Assembly: GCA_032209605.1 (NCBI GenBank)
Contig: JASFXZ010000009.1
Location: 21,129,553-21,193,552 of the forward strand
Origin: Mactromeris polynyma
Lineage: Eukaryota; Mollusca; Bivalvia; Venerida; Mactridae
Direction of reading: 5' to 3'
Length of the DNA: 64,000 bases
The notes under the pieces were generated by a model. It ran no database searches, had not been told where the DNA came from, and saw only the letters and a list, made by a program, of their open reading frames with translations. The stretch's first letter is position 1, and each line of letters starts with the position of its first letter. Below, piece by piece: positions 9,470-23,340 of this stretch. The translations under genes were made by a program, and so were the position numbers.

Positions 9470-9650
9470 TGGTTACCGTGCTGGTTAACTGTTAACCCAG
9501 CTACTAGAGGTGGGTTAGTTTAACCAGGTTTTCAGCCCGGTTAAAGTAACCAGATTTGTTTATACAATTCATAACCGTGGTTAAACCACATTTTAACCAG
9601 CTGGTTAGTTTAACCACTTGGTTAAGCGTTTATACAATTGGGTGCAGGTC
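9470..9650. repeat. Cluster of GGTTAA/TTAACC motifs
   Basis: At least ten GGTTA or TAACC elements in both orientations occur in under 200 bases, with GTTTATACAATT present twice. The dyads suggest a small MITE or fold-back end. No protein is encoded. Confidence 0.4.
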
Positions 9651-9749
9651 GCTTCCTGGCTAATGCTTTCCTGAGATCACGGCGAAGAACCTGAACTATT
9701 ACAATTTCAAATATTAGTTATTAAAGGAGAGAATAATAATTAATAATAG

Positions 9750-9958
9750 ACTTTGACGCTGGGCGGCCGCACCTATCATCGTCCATAATGGTTTCTCTTC
9801 CGTCGCTGTACCGCTTATGCCATTTGTAAACTAACGAACGCGCAACATGTGTTTTCTTCGATACTCTGTTTAACATTTCAATTGTTTGAACCGGCGTATG
9901 CCCAAGACCTACACAGAATTAAATAGCTGTCCGTTGTTTTAGCTTTTCTTCAGACGCC
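9750..9958 (-). pseudogene. Mariner-like transposase helix-turn-helix fragment
   Basis: From a minus-strand ATG at 9958 the frame has an early stop at codon 14 and then continues FCVGLGHTPVQTIEMLNRVS, SLVYKWHKRYSDGRE and DDDRCGRP. This is the HTH_48 pattern of mariner/SETMAR transposases (FC...G....T..ML, V..WH.RF..GRE...DD.R.GRP). Nothing of the DDE catalytic domain follows, so the copy is dead. Confidence 0.7.
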
Positions 9959-10239
9959 ATTTTTACGTACACTTGCGTTTACCGCTTCAATGCAAAACTG
10001 TGCGTAATTAGAATGGATGCGCGTAAAACAACAACTAAAATGACGTTTGCCGCCGTTAATGACGTTGCCAATCGTGACTACTCGGCGGTATCCGGCAGAG
10101 CTCGGAATACATACCTCGTAATTTATATCTCCGAGGTGTTCCGAGTGTGACGTTGCGTCAATAATATATGTTTTCCCGCGGATTTTATAGAAAATTGTTT
10201 GCATTAATTTAGATGTTTTACAATGAAATTGTTTCAAAT

Positions 10240-13200
10240 TGTGTGGTGCGGCACTAACCGTGTATGTACGTTGCTATGGTGACTGTAACTTTATTATGGA
10301 TGTTCGAATTGTTTTGAATTATTTACTATGGGTGCGCAATATGTCAATGCTTAAGATGTAAAGTTTTTGTTTATATGCGTTTATAAATAAAAAATAATTA
10401 AATGTGTCCAAGAACTTCTGGATAACCCCTCGTATATACGTGTATTTTGGTTATTATTGTATACGCATTTATGTTTTATTACATAGTCAGTTCAGTTTGT
10501 TCATCAACTGTAACCTTATATGTATATTTGAATTTGTTATAGTGTTCCTTCTCCATCTCATAGATGTTTGTATATATGTATATATTTGTTTGTCATCAGA
10601 GCCTTATGACTAACTGGGCTGAAAAATCTAAAACGCCTCTGGGGCCGCCTGAGTGTCTGTTTCTGACGTATACATATACTTAGAAAAAGACTCACGCGAA
10701 AGGCACCTGTGTTGTCCTAAATGTAACAAAATTGTATGGAAAAACCTAGCTTGCCATGCACATCCTTCCCTAGTACGGTTTGGTGGCCTGAATTCAACTT
10801 TCATCAGCTTTCATCAGATTCATTTTAGCTATACGGGTACAGTTGGAAATGGCGGAGTTGATAATCAACAGTCTAGAACCAGGCTGTCGATATCATGGGT
10901 ATTTAACTTTCGTGTGACTGGCTTCCGATTTCTTTATTGAATTTTGAGAGGTGTGAGGTAGTTCATTTTGAGCAGTTCATATTTGCCCTTAGACGGAATT
11001 TAGGGCGTATTCTATATCCTCTCAAGTTGATCTGGCATATGATTGGTAAATGATCGGAGGTCAGAATCTCATGTGGTTCTGCAACGCTATAGCAAATAAA
11101 CAGGTGACCGGAAGTGCTCTTCACGAGTACGAGTTCCATATTGTACCATGGTATACGCGAGCTATGGCGAGATAGCAGGCCGTTACTAGGGTCGATATGG
11201 GAAATAATTCTAGATTCTGAGCTGGGTAAGATCGGGAATCTGTGACAAGTTGGGCGTTTAATTTTCTAGCAAATTTAACAGTTCCAATGTTACAATAATA
11301 AGACAGCTATTATGATGCGATATCATTTTTATTCAGAAAATCTTTCACACAACCAATTGTTATTCTTGTCATCTAAAATTTGGCTTTTAGCTTGAATTGC
11401 TCACCAGATCTTCTCAATAATTGACATATGTCAATTTACCCTACATGAATTTTTATTTCTTTGTTATCTTCACATTTATATTTTATCCATTTGGGATCAA
11501 GACATATCATTTATGAAATGTGACAAACTTTCTTTGTTGTATTGTTATCAATTGTTAAGTAATAACTCAATGAGATCTTAACATAATGATCTTATATTGT
11601 TTAACTATATATTGTTGACACTGGCTTCCTCTTCTAATTAACATGTCACATCTGAGAAACAGTATATAAGGCATGGAACTTTTAAGTAAAATATATATTT
11701 AAAAACGGTTAGGTTTAGGAATATTACTCTGTGTAAAGTTTACTTTATGCTTCTCTAACGTTTTGAACTTTGTGTACAAAATAAATAACTACGTGACTCT
11801 TTAAACTTATTTTAGAACTGTGTGATATTTATCAAGCATACTTTGTGTTGCTTTTAAAATACAATTGAAGGAAATAGGAAAATAACCTATGTGTGACTTC
11901 ATTTTATGTTAAATACCTAAAATAACATCATATGCAACAATTTGTATTCTGCCGATAACTAAAATATCGATAATCGGCTATATAGAAATAAGAAGGGACG
12001 TTTAACAAATTAGGGAATAACTTTCTTATTTATTAACATATTTCAAGTTCGCATTCAGATTTGGAAAGATCAAAATCTTAGGATTTCAAATATATAAAAA
12101 TAAATAATAAGAGACAGAATTTAGGTGGGGGAATTCATACAAACATAGAGTGACCCTATATTCCTATTGAATTACATACAAAGTCGGTAATTTCACTGAA
12201 AAATCCATCAAATTTTGTTGTTTAATTAGCTATAACTTTTTCCCTTTAAAACTTTTTTGAGGTTCGCATTCACTTTCATATAAAATATACATTTTTTGAA
12301 ACAATGATGTTTTTAAATGTGAAATTGAAAAAAAATTAGGCGGGGGAATTAATACTTTTGTCAAACCACCTGTAATTATTTTATATGTTCGGTTTAGTCC
12401 GTTAAACAGTAGCGGAAACTAACGGAAACTTACGAAGTTAATCGGGTTTGCGGTCCGTTTATGTTTTTATAGCACGGCAATAAAACTCCCTTCAGTGCGG
12501 ATTATAGAAATCTTGACAATGACTGATTAAAGTTATAAAGCCTTTCGAACAGGTTCAGGGTAATAATAGAAATAATGTTGAATTATATTATAAATTGTTA
12601 ATATCCTGAATTACATGTTATCTAAAAAGGTCTTGGAATTGAAAAAAAACACTTGGTAATAATTACTAATTTGTATCAGCTAAAGAATGTATATGTATGA
12701 AATTTATTTTATTGCAAAAAGGGGTTTCTTCTCACTTTGTCAAGTTTTGAAATTTCACACCAAAATAATTATTGTCACACCTGTACATTAATAAAAGAAG
12801 AAGTATTAATTTAAGACAGTCATTATCAAAAAGCTTTAAGTATATTTAGCGAAAGTGGTCATATGCACATTTTACTAGAAGTAATATTTGATATGTACAT
12901 TTGTATTTATTCAGGAAAAGTTCGTATACACTTTATATGACTCTCTAATGCACTTAGTAAAATATTAAAGTGTCGGGAATAGTTACTTGAAGTTACTTTT
13001 TTACGGTATGCTGTTATGTAATTGTACCATATATAGTCATCTATATGCGTGACTATGCAGTCCGAGATTCGATGCTAACAAGGAATATAATGATTACGTT
13101 CTATAGTTTCAGCATTTTATACACATACCATTAACTATTATTCATGTATAATATATATGTATAAACGTGATACTTTTTAAAGTTATATGATGTGTTCATG

Positions 13201-13640
13201 TTTCTCTATAGTATTATTTATTAATTTTTAACGATGATAAATGTTGAAATACAATTACGTTTATAATTATGTACTTTAAAAATGACAAGGTTGTTAATAC
13301 GTATACTATTTGGCTTAAACCCATGCGCGGTCTATTTGGCACATATTGCCTCAATTTCATAGACGACAATAATTAAAGGTATTAAAGTTAATCTGTAATT
13401 ATCAATGCCTCGGGCTTATAAGAACGATGGTGAAAGTTTCAAGGGTCATTAAACAAGGATAATTAGCGCATAGTACTGCAGTAAGATATTTACCCCCAAG
13501 CAAAATGATAAATGGAAATGTTATAATAATAAAATGTTTGTATCCAGACTAGGTAGTTTAATCCAGTTTTCTGGAAAAGTTGTCGAGAAAACTAATGATA
13601 TATTGAAGCAAATTCATCAAATGAAATCGAACTAGCATGA
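10240..13640. other. AT-rich intergenic DNA
   Basis: No exon chain is seen. A short frame near 10680-10790 has a CCPKC...C.H zinc-ligand-like pattern without context. The segments near 12118 and 12333 share a G-rich AATT-GGGGGAATT motif, suggesting a minor diverged repeat. Confidence 0.45.
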
Positions 13641-13907
13641 TTGAACGACAAAAAGAGAACATATAATAAAGACAATAGTGACTATTGGGAAAGTAGAATT
13701 TACATGTCAAGATCGGCCAAAAAACTTAGGATAAATAGGGAAATTGAAATCGCGCATGAAAATCACCAACAAGAAATATGTTCTAGTGTTAACCTCGACG
13801 ACATGACCGAACAGGAAATTAAGATTTTATTGAAAAAGAAGGGAGCCAGCACAAAATTAAGAAAGAAAGAAAAATTAATTGATTTACTGAAGAGCGTTAT
13901 GAATTAA
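13641..13907 (+). CDS. Short ORF with a SAP-like motif, hypothetical
   Basis: The frame is open for 88 codons; an in-frame stop ends at 13640 and the first in-frame ATG is near 13701, giving about 68 residues. The C-terminal part MTEQEIKILLKKKGASTKL followed by KEKLIDLL fits the SAP helix-turn-helix pattern (L....LK..L...G....G.K..L...L), a DNA/RNA-binding module found in chromatin proteins and in some mobile elements. The rest is lysine-rich. AATAAA-like sequence lies just after the stop (about 13920). It could be a terminal exon, a decayed transposon gene or chance. Confidence 0.35.
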   Translation: MNDKKRTYNKDNSDYWESRIYMSRSAKKLRINREIEIAHENHQQEICSSVNLDDMTEQEIKILLKKKGASTKLRKKEKLIDLLKSVMN

Positions 13908-16435
13908 AATTAAAAGTGAAATAAATTTAAATATGCAGGAGTAGGGAAGTTAAATATATAACGTCACACTTGAATATGAGTTTGTCTGGGCCGTAAAATA
14001 TAAATGTATATTGATAGTCATTAAAATATGTGTACAAGCGTTTGCTATATATTAAATAATAGAGACATATTATGTTTGAAATCTGAGATATAAGATAGGT
14101 ATAATATATAGTCTCTGTTGAAATGTATAAAAATAACGACAATTATGAAACATAAAAATACACTTCTGTTTTCTTATGTATAAATATCCCGCTAAATCCA
14201 CTATAACTTAAAACACGGTAGGCCTAATACTATTGCTAATCCGGTGTTTATGACTCTGGGGTTTTATGACCCTCATTAATGACTTACGATTTGCGTCGGT
14301 GATCTTCCGGAAATTGCCGAAAGATACGGAACAGTAGCGATCGATTGCTTCCATTATCGATTAAATTTATCGGGTATTATGTGAGAAGACAGATTGTTGG
14401 ATATGATTAGTACTTTGTGTACCTAATGAACTTTGTGAAAGATCTACTATTCTAATATACATTTGTTGATAAATGCGAATAAATCGTCTGGAAAAATACA
14501 GAACTTTGTGTTCACTCATCGTAAGTGGCAACCATAATAACCATAGAGGACAACATCGTCTGGCAAGCGGCAATAAATAGCGCAACATAACAGACGTTCA
14601 TAGAGCAAATATACGCAGAATACTAGTACAAAATTAGTACAAAATGTACATCACATTCATGATTCACCTCTAATTCTAATTTTCTACCATTCTTAACATT
14701 GGTTACAGCAGATACACTTTTCGTATGTTTTGCGTATAATAATTGCAATTCCAATTTACATCGTGTCGTTGCGTGCATTTTTTCATGTGGACAATGTCAC
14801 TTTGCAAGATCACGAGAAGGCCGAATATGTCAGGAAATAAGAATAGTTTATCATTATCGTCATCAATCACTATGGCAACATCGTTCCCATTGGTACCATT
14901 GTTTGCGAACACGCTGAGAAGCCTATGGTTGTGAACTCCGTGAGTATACACATACAAGGTGTAACAATCCGTGGCGAATTTCTCTTTTGGTTCTAAAAAT
15001 TATTAGGGGAGTCTGTGGGCAATTCGGCAACCCTTGGGCTCTTTCGGCAAGTCTCTCCCTGTAGTGATTTATTTTAGAGTAATCAGACTGACAAGTACGC
15101 AGGATCTCTCTAATGTATTCGCCTCTTTTGAGGCCTTCAAGTTTCTCATCAAGTTCAGTGTTGGTGTATTATGATATGTACACACATTTTAGGGGAGTTA
15201 ACCTTGGTACATGTACTGTTGACTGAAAGAAAGCATAGAAAGTAAAACATTCAAATCCCGACACACCCCCTTTAACCTGCACATTAACTAATTCATCATT
15301 CAAATAAACATGTCAAGTACATCCTAAAATTTTGTTACGAGTAAAATGTTATCGCGTGCCAGGAATCAAAATTATTAAATCAATTACATGTATATATTAC
15401 TTAATACGGAGTTTTATCGTCAAGCATTTTTGCTTGTTAAATTGTCCAAAATGAAAATGAGAGACTCTACCAGAATGTAAAGCTAGTACCAATATAATGC
15501 CAGTCCTCTATATCCGACAAAAATACAAGTTGCTAAGGCAATAATGCTGTCGCAAAAATGCTGTAAATCACAAAAAGGCTTACGTCAGTGTAAACTGTAT
15601 GTCACATAACATGTCAACGGACTTTAAACAGAAAACACCTTTCTCTAGCCGCCCCTGCATTGATTTTTCCTTCAGTGAATCGGCCGGAAAAATAGTTCCA
15701 AAGATATTCTCAAAATAAAAAAACGACAATTAATTTGTATCGATTATAAAACCTAATTTAATGTCGACATGTGCTCACTGCTCACAAAACAAACCACTGC
15801 TCACAAAACAAACACATCAATGATTTTACAATGTTTTAAGAAAAAAACATTGAAAATACAGGCATATATAGTGTGCGCAATGTGGATAATGTAACCTCAC
15901 GGAATAAGGCGACTGTGTAGTAATCTCAACACGCACAACCAAGTTGGTACTGATATACCGTAACATTCGTTACTGCCTTACAGATACATATTTCAATATG
16001 ATAGTACAACATTAAAATATCCAATCATCTGAATACTGTCATGCGAGTTTCCTTCGTACTCTCCGGGGTCGGATGTTGGTCATCTCTTCAGAGTCGTTAT
16101 TCTGTTATTCATGTCCGTTCCAATTGGGCGAAACAGTTGGTTGGTCTGGTACCCTCCGCTGTGGAATAATGTACTTGGAAACATTGTTAGATCTTTCTAG
16201 AGTTGGCGGTATTCTTCCTGACGTCAAAAACTGGTTGGTCGGGATAAGCTTGACAACAAACACATGTTCTCACTTATCTGACAATTTGTTTTGCCACTTA
16301 CTGTAACGTTGCGTACAAGAACAATGTCACGGGGACGTAAAGACACCACATGAGCATTACGATCGTATTTCTCTTTTTTGCAGTAGCCGCCTTAGCAACA
16401 ATCTACTAAGCCTTTCGATAGGCAATAGACAGCGT
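13908..16435. other. Intergenic, no gene recognised
   Basis: Short frames at 14367-14588 and 14703-14957 (both minus) lack recognisable motifs or convincing splice borders. No array or terminal repeat was found. Confidence 0.45.
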
Positions 16436-16437
16436 CG

Positions 16438-17209
16438 GCCATATAACCCGAGGCGTTAGCCGAGGGTTATATGAATCGCAGACTGGTTATATTCCCCCAT
16501 ATACCCTGTCAACAACCTGTATAACGAATTTATAATCCTGCAATTCCGTGTTTTCATACGATTTTAGTTAAACAAGCAATGTTCCGATGCCTAGCTCTCT
16601 AGATGTAATAATTAGATCTGTGTATTTTTGGTGTTTTTGGTTCATAGAGTATTTTAGTTTTGTAAAATATCAGTTATTAAACGTATTCCTTAAAAAAATT
16701 ATCGGGAATTACTTGTTGTAGATCAAATTTCTTTTATTTCACTCACACGTTATAATGCCTGAAAATTAATTGCATTACCCCGTAAGGTACCTCAATACAC
16801 ATGGTTAAGCGCGCGCTTGCACTCTAATTTTTATTTTCAAGCGTCTGATCTCATGGACTTTATCGAACTGAATTTGGCTCAAACCTTAAAAAATCTATCG
16901 TTTTGAATATTAATACTAGCACAAATGTACTCTGTTCAATATTTATTGAATCATGTGTGAAGATCAATTGTCAATTTCTAGTAACTTGCGGATATCTAGA
17001 GATAAAAGTTTTCGAGTCGAGCTGTCAGCGAAAATTGTCACGAGGCGCATGAAGGGAAAAACGTCATATACCCTGTCAGCGCCGTGTATATAGAATCCTA
17101 TACGCGAGCCTTTAACCAATGAAATTACTGGATTTTTCTTTGCAGTATTATAATATTAGTTATACAGGTTGTTGACAGGGTATATGGGGGAATATAACCA
17201 GTTTGTGTG
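16438..17209. mobile_element. 771-bp element with perfect 44-bp inverted repeats, copy 1
   Basis: The 44 bases at 16482-16525 are the exact reverse complement of 17159-17202. Outside the left arm lies a short imperfect dyad around CCGAGGCGTTAGCCGAGGG. No open frame of note is inside. The whole block recurs immediately downstream. Confidence 0.75.
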
Positions 17210-17929
17210 CCATATAACCCGAGGCGTTAGCCGAGGGTTATATGAATCGCAGACTGGTTATATTCCCCCATATACCCTGTCAACTACCTGTATAACGAAT
17301 TTATAATACTGCAATTCCATGTTTTCATACGAATTTAGTTAAACAAGCAATGTTTCGATGCCTAGCTCTCTAGATCTAATAATTAGATCTGTGTATTTTT
17401 GGTGTTTTTGGTTCAAAAAATTGTTTTAGTTTTGTAAAATATCAGTTATTAAAACGTATTCCTTTAAAAATATATCGGGAATTACTTGTTGTAGATCAAA
17501 TTTCTTTTATTTCACTCACACGTTATAATGCCTGAAAATTAATTGCATTACCCCGTAAGGTACCTCAATACACATGGTTAAGCGCGCGCTTGCACTCTAA
17601 TTTTTATTTTCAAGCGTCTGATCTCATGGAATTTATCGAACTGAATTTGGCTCAAACCTTGAAAAATATATCGTTTTGAATATTAATACTAGCACACATG
17701 TACTCTGTTCAATATTTATTGAATCATGTGTGAAGATCAATTGTCAATGTCTAGTAACTTGCGGATATCAAGAGATAATTTTTTTCGAGTCGAGCCGTCA
17801 GCGAAAATTGTCACGAGGCGCATGAAGGGAAAAACGTCATATACCCTGTCAGCGCCGTGTATATAGAATCATATACGCGAGCCTTTAACCAATGAAATTA
17901 CTGGATTTTTCTTTGCAGTATTATAATAT
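17210..17929. mobile_element. Second, truncated tandem copy of the 771-bp element
   Basis: It is closely similar to 16438-17157 at offset 771, with scattered substitutions and small indels. It stops just before the right inverted-repeat arm would begin; unique sequence follows. Tandem placement suggests unequal exchange or insertion next to a pre-existing copy. Confidence 0.75.
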
Positions 17930-19185
17930 GTAATATTTCACGGTATTTGCGGGCACCGCAGTATATTGCGTATTTCAAATAGTTTAATTTTTCAATATTA
18001 AATTAATGTCGTGTTTCATCAACCGAACATGTGCATTAAAGTTTATCGGCTTCTTATATCTAAGATAGCCCGAGTCTATGTTAATGTGGTATACCAGGTA
18101 CAATCGGTAATCATGGGAAAATTTACGATCACTTACGGAAAATACCGACACACAAATTGACTGCTGACCAGTAGCCACATCGATATCGATCCGCATCGGC
18201 TGGAATAATCTGATAAGCGATATTGTTGTGTATGGTTTATGCACATGTATTATCATTTCTAGATCGAGTTGTGGTGTCTTCATTATTCCGTCCCAGTAGA
18301 GAAGAGATCTATAGCTAGTTTGAGTTGAGATCTATAGCTAGTTTGAGTTGTCGCTCAAATATCAAGAAATAGGGAGAATAACTAGTGCTGGGATGGGGAG
18401 TGACCTTTTACTAATATACTACATGTACATTGTACTAGAGGTCCTACATGCCACTTCCAGTCTGCTTTCTGTTCACTTTCTAGCGTACCAAGCATTTACA
18501 ATAGGGTTTGTTGAACCTCTCAACCATTGCGTTACCCATTGCATGGTTTGTGGTGGGGAAGGTCTGAGGATATCGTGGAAAGTGAGCAGTTATGACAAGT
18601 ATATGCTCCTGATATCCTTTCTATCTCTCAATACTGAGGGAATCAATACAAACAGAGTCTATTGCAGAATTGGAGTCAATATTAACTAGAGTACTCTTAG
18701 ATTGCAGTGCCTTCCTACGGATACACCGAGAACACGTGGCTACTCTATCGTTCATGAACGAGTCAATACATGGACAGTAAAAATCTTTGTTTGATCAAAA
18801 GAGTCAGAGTTCGATCCATACCTTGATGGCACAGATCGTCGTGCCGTCATTAGGCCGTGACGTCACTTAGTCAATTCTGAAATCATATAATCGGAGGAAC
18901 ATGAACGTATAAAATCAACATATCTATTGCTGAAACAATTGGATACATGTCACTTTGAGTCGCTGTCGCTATCGATCATTCGTACTCGTTGTCTGGGTTA
19001 GATTGTATCTTACTTACTTACAGGCTCAACAACATGTATGTACTCGGATTGTATTTGAAGCACGTGGTCATCTCGAAATGGTTGGAATTCGGATATATTC
19101 CCGTTGATGACGCTGTTTGACTTTTGACAATCACAAACTGCTACAAATTTGTTGTAGTCCGATACGAGGCCGTGGGTATATGGAA
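17930..19185. other. Intergenic, small 25-bp duplication only
   Basis: A 25-base segment (GAGATCTATAGCTAGTTTGA core) is duplicated at about 18303-18350. Other open frames have no motif. Confidence 0.45.
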
Positions 19186-19189
19186 CTTG

Positions 19190-20070
19190 TTTGTATTTGT
19201 ATGTACAATATATGCAACTTAGTTTATATTAGTATGCATATATTGTAACATGTTTGCATGTGTATGTATATATGTAACGTAGTTTGTGCATATACAAGTA
19301 ATTTGTTTGTAATTTTATGTATATATGTAACTTGTTTGTATTTGTATGTATATATGTAAATTAGTTTGTACATTTACAAGTAATTTGTTTGTTTTAATAT
19401 TTGCACGTATATATGTAGTGTGTATGTATATGTTGTGTATATATGTAACTTAGATGTATGTGTAGGTGTATAAGTGTCTTGCTTGTATTGGTAGATATAT
19501 ATGTTATTTGTTTGTATTGGTAGATATACATGTTACTTGTTTGTATTTGTAGGTATACATGTTGCTTGTTTGTATTGGTAGATATACGTGTTATTTGTTT
19601 GTATTTGCAGATATACAAGTAGCTTGCATCGGTAAGTAAACATGTTACTTGTTTGTATTTGTAAATATGTAAGTAGCTTATATTGGTAAGTATACATGTA
19701 ACTGTTTGTATTTGTAAATATACATGTATATTGTTTTGGTAGATATACGTGTTTCTTGTTTGTATTTGTTAATATACATGTAGCTTGTATTGGTAGGTAT
19801 ACATGTTACTTGTTTGTATTTGTAAATATACATGTAGCTTGTATTGGTAGGCATACATGTTACTTGTTTGTATTTGTAAATATACATGTAGCTTGTATTT
19901 TTAGGTATGCATACATGTTACTTGTTTGTATTTGTAAACATACACGTAGCTTGTATTGGTATGTATACATGGAACTAGTTTGTTTTGGTAAATATACATG
20001 TAGCTTATTTGTATTGGTAAATGTACATAATACTTGTTTTTATTTGTAGATTCACATGTAGCTTGATTGG
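19190..20070. repeat. Diverged ~54-bp minisatellite
   Basis: TTGTTTGTATTTGTAAATAT followed by ACATGTAGCTTGTATTGG-type sequence repeats with a period near 54, clearest at 19757, 19810 and 19864. Shorter diverged forms lie on either side. Frames on both strands are artefacts. Confidence 0.85.
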
Positions 20071-21205
20071 TGTCTATACATCGACCGATGAAATATATAT
20101 TAACCTGTGTTGTTCTACTTGTAGTATAAATACTACGTGCATACTCTTAATATTTAACGCGTAGAAAGCCGAAGATAAAGAAAGACATGTTTGTCAAGAG
20201 GAACAGGTTAATTTTAGTCATTTTCGAAAACAATTGGGAATCATAGTTCAGTCCCCACATGAAAAGGTGCGAAGGCCGGACCCCCTTTGCCTCCCCCGTC
20301 TCCTATGCCTAATGCTGTTCATATTTGCATAATCTTGTTCTTCTATAATATATGTTCATGTCTTTGCAATACCGCTATTCAACAGTTTGCGTTCATAAGA
20401 TCATCACATGTTAATTTTGTACAATCACTTTACATAATTGTTACCTCTGTTAATATGACTTCGACTTTAGACGTATTTATATTGTGATGTATTTATGATT
20501 ATATCGTTATGATATGCTTTAACTGTTACTATTATTAATCAATTTAATTTGTTTTACATTATTACATTACTTGAATTGTTGGTACTATCAAATTGTACAT
20601 GAAGTCTGTTAAATCAGGCTAATTGTTTGTTCATTACCTTTGTATCCGTGTGTTTCTTATTAGGCATTGTGCAATTAGCCTGCATAACTCTAGATAACTC
20701 TTAACCCGCAAGTTATTGTAATCAAAGTAATCATGTCTATTATAATTGCTGGATTTCATTTCTGTCTATGGATTGCCGTACAGTGATATCTCTGGAAGAT
20801 GAGTTATAAATGGTTAAAAATTATGAGTATGACATTCACAGCAACACATGCCATTGATAATCTAGTTTCTGCTCATGTATAATACTTACCAAAATTAGAT
20901 ATAATTAATTGTGAATATTACATATGAGTCCTATTTAAAATAACATTAATATCACAGACATGAAATCAAAAGCATTACAAAAAGTTATTTCACAGTCCTA
21001 AACAAATCGGCACAGAGAAGAGCTTTATGATTGCCTCCATGAAACAACCTGTATTGGTGACGTTGTTTATGACGTCTAGTGTTGACGTCACCAAGCGCTT
21101 TGTCCGAAGATGTTTTGGAGGCTAAATTGTGACGAGGAAATGTTTATAAGTATTGCATAATTTGTTGTTTTTTTCAATCGAATGTCAGATGTTTACATGT
21201 GTACC
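20071..21205. other. AT-rich intergenic DNA
   Basis: No gene, array or terminal repeat recognised. Confidence 0.4.
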
Positions 21206-21306
21206 CCTGAGCTTCCTCAAATGTCTTGTGTTTTATGGAGTGTTGTTTTCCCGGAGATATGTGTGGAGAGGCACCGTCTTATAATGAGCAGTTTCCTGTA
21301 GCAACA
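21206..21306 (+). repeat. Dispersed ~100-bp repeat block, copy 1
   Basis: It shares a block with 23176-23276, 59270-59370 and 60388-60497, centred on TGTTGTTTTCC, then TGTGTGG-GAGGCA, then TTCCCTGTA-CAAC. All four lie on the plus strand. This is probably part of an old SINE or other transposon. Confidence 0.6.
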
Positions 21307-23175
21307 TTCTCCCTCTATTTTAAGAACTATGTACATTCTGACGCGACGTCATCATTTTGTAGCTTACTTGTGCATATTTTTCTTAATATTGGAATTGCGA
21401 TAAATCTTTTGTTTAAACACTTTTGGTATTAAATGAAAGTTGAAAAAATAGTTCTGTTAGAAATTGTAAAAACCTGAAAATGGACTTTTTGGTCACTGGC
21501 TTTGTCGTGGAACAGCTCATATATTCTATGTACTAAATATGATAATGCATTTTGTTTGTCCACTTATTTTCAATGGGGACCATACGGAAGGAACAAAATA
21601 TCAAGGTCTCAAAATATTGACTGAAACATTGGAAAACATTAATAATTTGGAACCATGTTTATCCATTGCATGATGAACAAGTTTGGTAAAGATCTAAGAA
21701 ATCTTGGCGTCGAATACCCCGCTAACATCTAAATTACAGTATAATCTCTCATGAAGACCATCTCGAAATAAGGACCACCTACTTAATAAGACTCTAAATA
21801 ACCACACCCACTCCACGGCTCAGTTCGCCGTACTCAGAACAAAAAGTAGTCCTATGATCGAGGTTTCACTGTATTTAGACAGAAGGGAGACCACTCGTGA
21901 GGGCATATTCAATTATCATCGTTCTGTTGACAACGGATTGGATTGACCAATCAACGTCAAGAGATACCCGTGGGAATATTTCCAATTACTATGAGTCATA
22001 GTTGTGTTTATACCACTGTCGTGAACACTTGACGCGGACTTTCCATGCCAGGAGCTTTGTATTCGGGATCCGTAAAAACTACAGTTTTACACAAAACGTT
22101 TACGTTATTTTGGCATTGTATCAATGGATTTCCGAACTGTGTATACAATTAGCTCTTGTAGTATAGAGATTTAGTTAGATTTATAAGTCCATGCTTTACC
22201 ATTCTGAAATAATTTATTTTCAATCTCTTGAATCTACATTTAATGAAAGACAACGAATGTACGAGATGGGCAGAAATGAAAACAGGAATCTATAAATTGC
22301 AATGACAAAATGTCCAATGGTGTTCGGTGCACTAAACGAAATTATCGTTTGCACATTTTTATTTTACTTAACATAAAGTAAATCAAAGCACTGAAATAAC
22401 TTTTGCAGACGAAGTTTTCCGAAGGCAGCTGTTAGTTCCTTTGAACACATCGAGGCAACCAACTTTTTTACATTGAAAGTGATATCCCTTAACGCTCAGT
22501 CTAGGAACGAAGATCTAAGTGCATGTTTATTCGATCACGAATAGAAGGCATTTATTAAAACCTTTGATTAACCTTTATTATCACATATTTTCGCGACATT
22601 TACAAATGTGTTTTTTGGGGGGAAATGAAAGCCTTTGCAAGGTTATGCGGAATATTATTGGCCTTGAAACGACATCGAGAAAGATTAAACGATTATTATT
22701 GATGAGACTTGGGCTAATGTTTTCAAAAACATTCTGCGCGATTCGGTGAACAACTTCGCATGTTGGGAATTAAATGCTGAAATAATTTCCTCCGTTGGAA
22801 AACATTGATAACTTGAAACCATGTTTATCCATTGCAGAACAAACTTTACTTTATTAATGTTTCGACAATGTCCGTATTTGTTTATTGTTTTGTGTTTGCG
22901 TCTTTCATGTTACATGTATCCATTACATGATGGTTGTTTTTGGGTTATGATAGTAATACCTATAGAATGCTCTTTGAGCTGTCGTCTACTTGAGTATCTA
23001 TATGTTACACAATTTAAACAATAAGGCTCGGTTTTTCATGACCATGATCGCTGATGTTGCGACATTCGGTCAAATGTCGTTTTTATCTGTTCGTTTGTCC
23101 TCTTTTATTTTCCTAGTTATTCCTTATGGCCTGCTTGGCCATTTTTTGTGTCTCTGTCTCCTAACGTATGTACCC

Positions 23176-23340
23176 TTTAACCTCATCAAGTGCTTTATGT
23201 TTTATGGAGTGTTGTTTTCTTGGAGGTCTGTGTGGGAAGGCACTGTCGAATGTATGTGGCGTTCCCTGTATCAGCTTATTTCTTCTCTTTCATCGGGTTT
23301 AGCGCCGTGTTTCAAAAATTGTTCAGTCATACACGGTGGC
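23176..23340 (+). repeat. Dispersed repeat block joined to a SINE-like central domain
   Basis: The ~100-bp dispersed block is followed at about 23290 by TTTCATCGGGTTTAGCGCCG and GTTCAGTCATACACGG. These match the non-tRNA part of the SINE at 42190-42480. The two parts may be one composite element. Confidence 0.55.

Noticed and set aside
9950..10237. 95-codon minus frame next to the mariner fragment
   Set aside because: It overlaps the mariner start in another frame and has no motif.
19394..20049. Frames with YKQ or VNIHVAC repeats
   Set aside because: Products of the 54-bp array.
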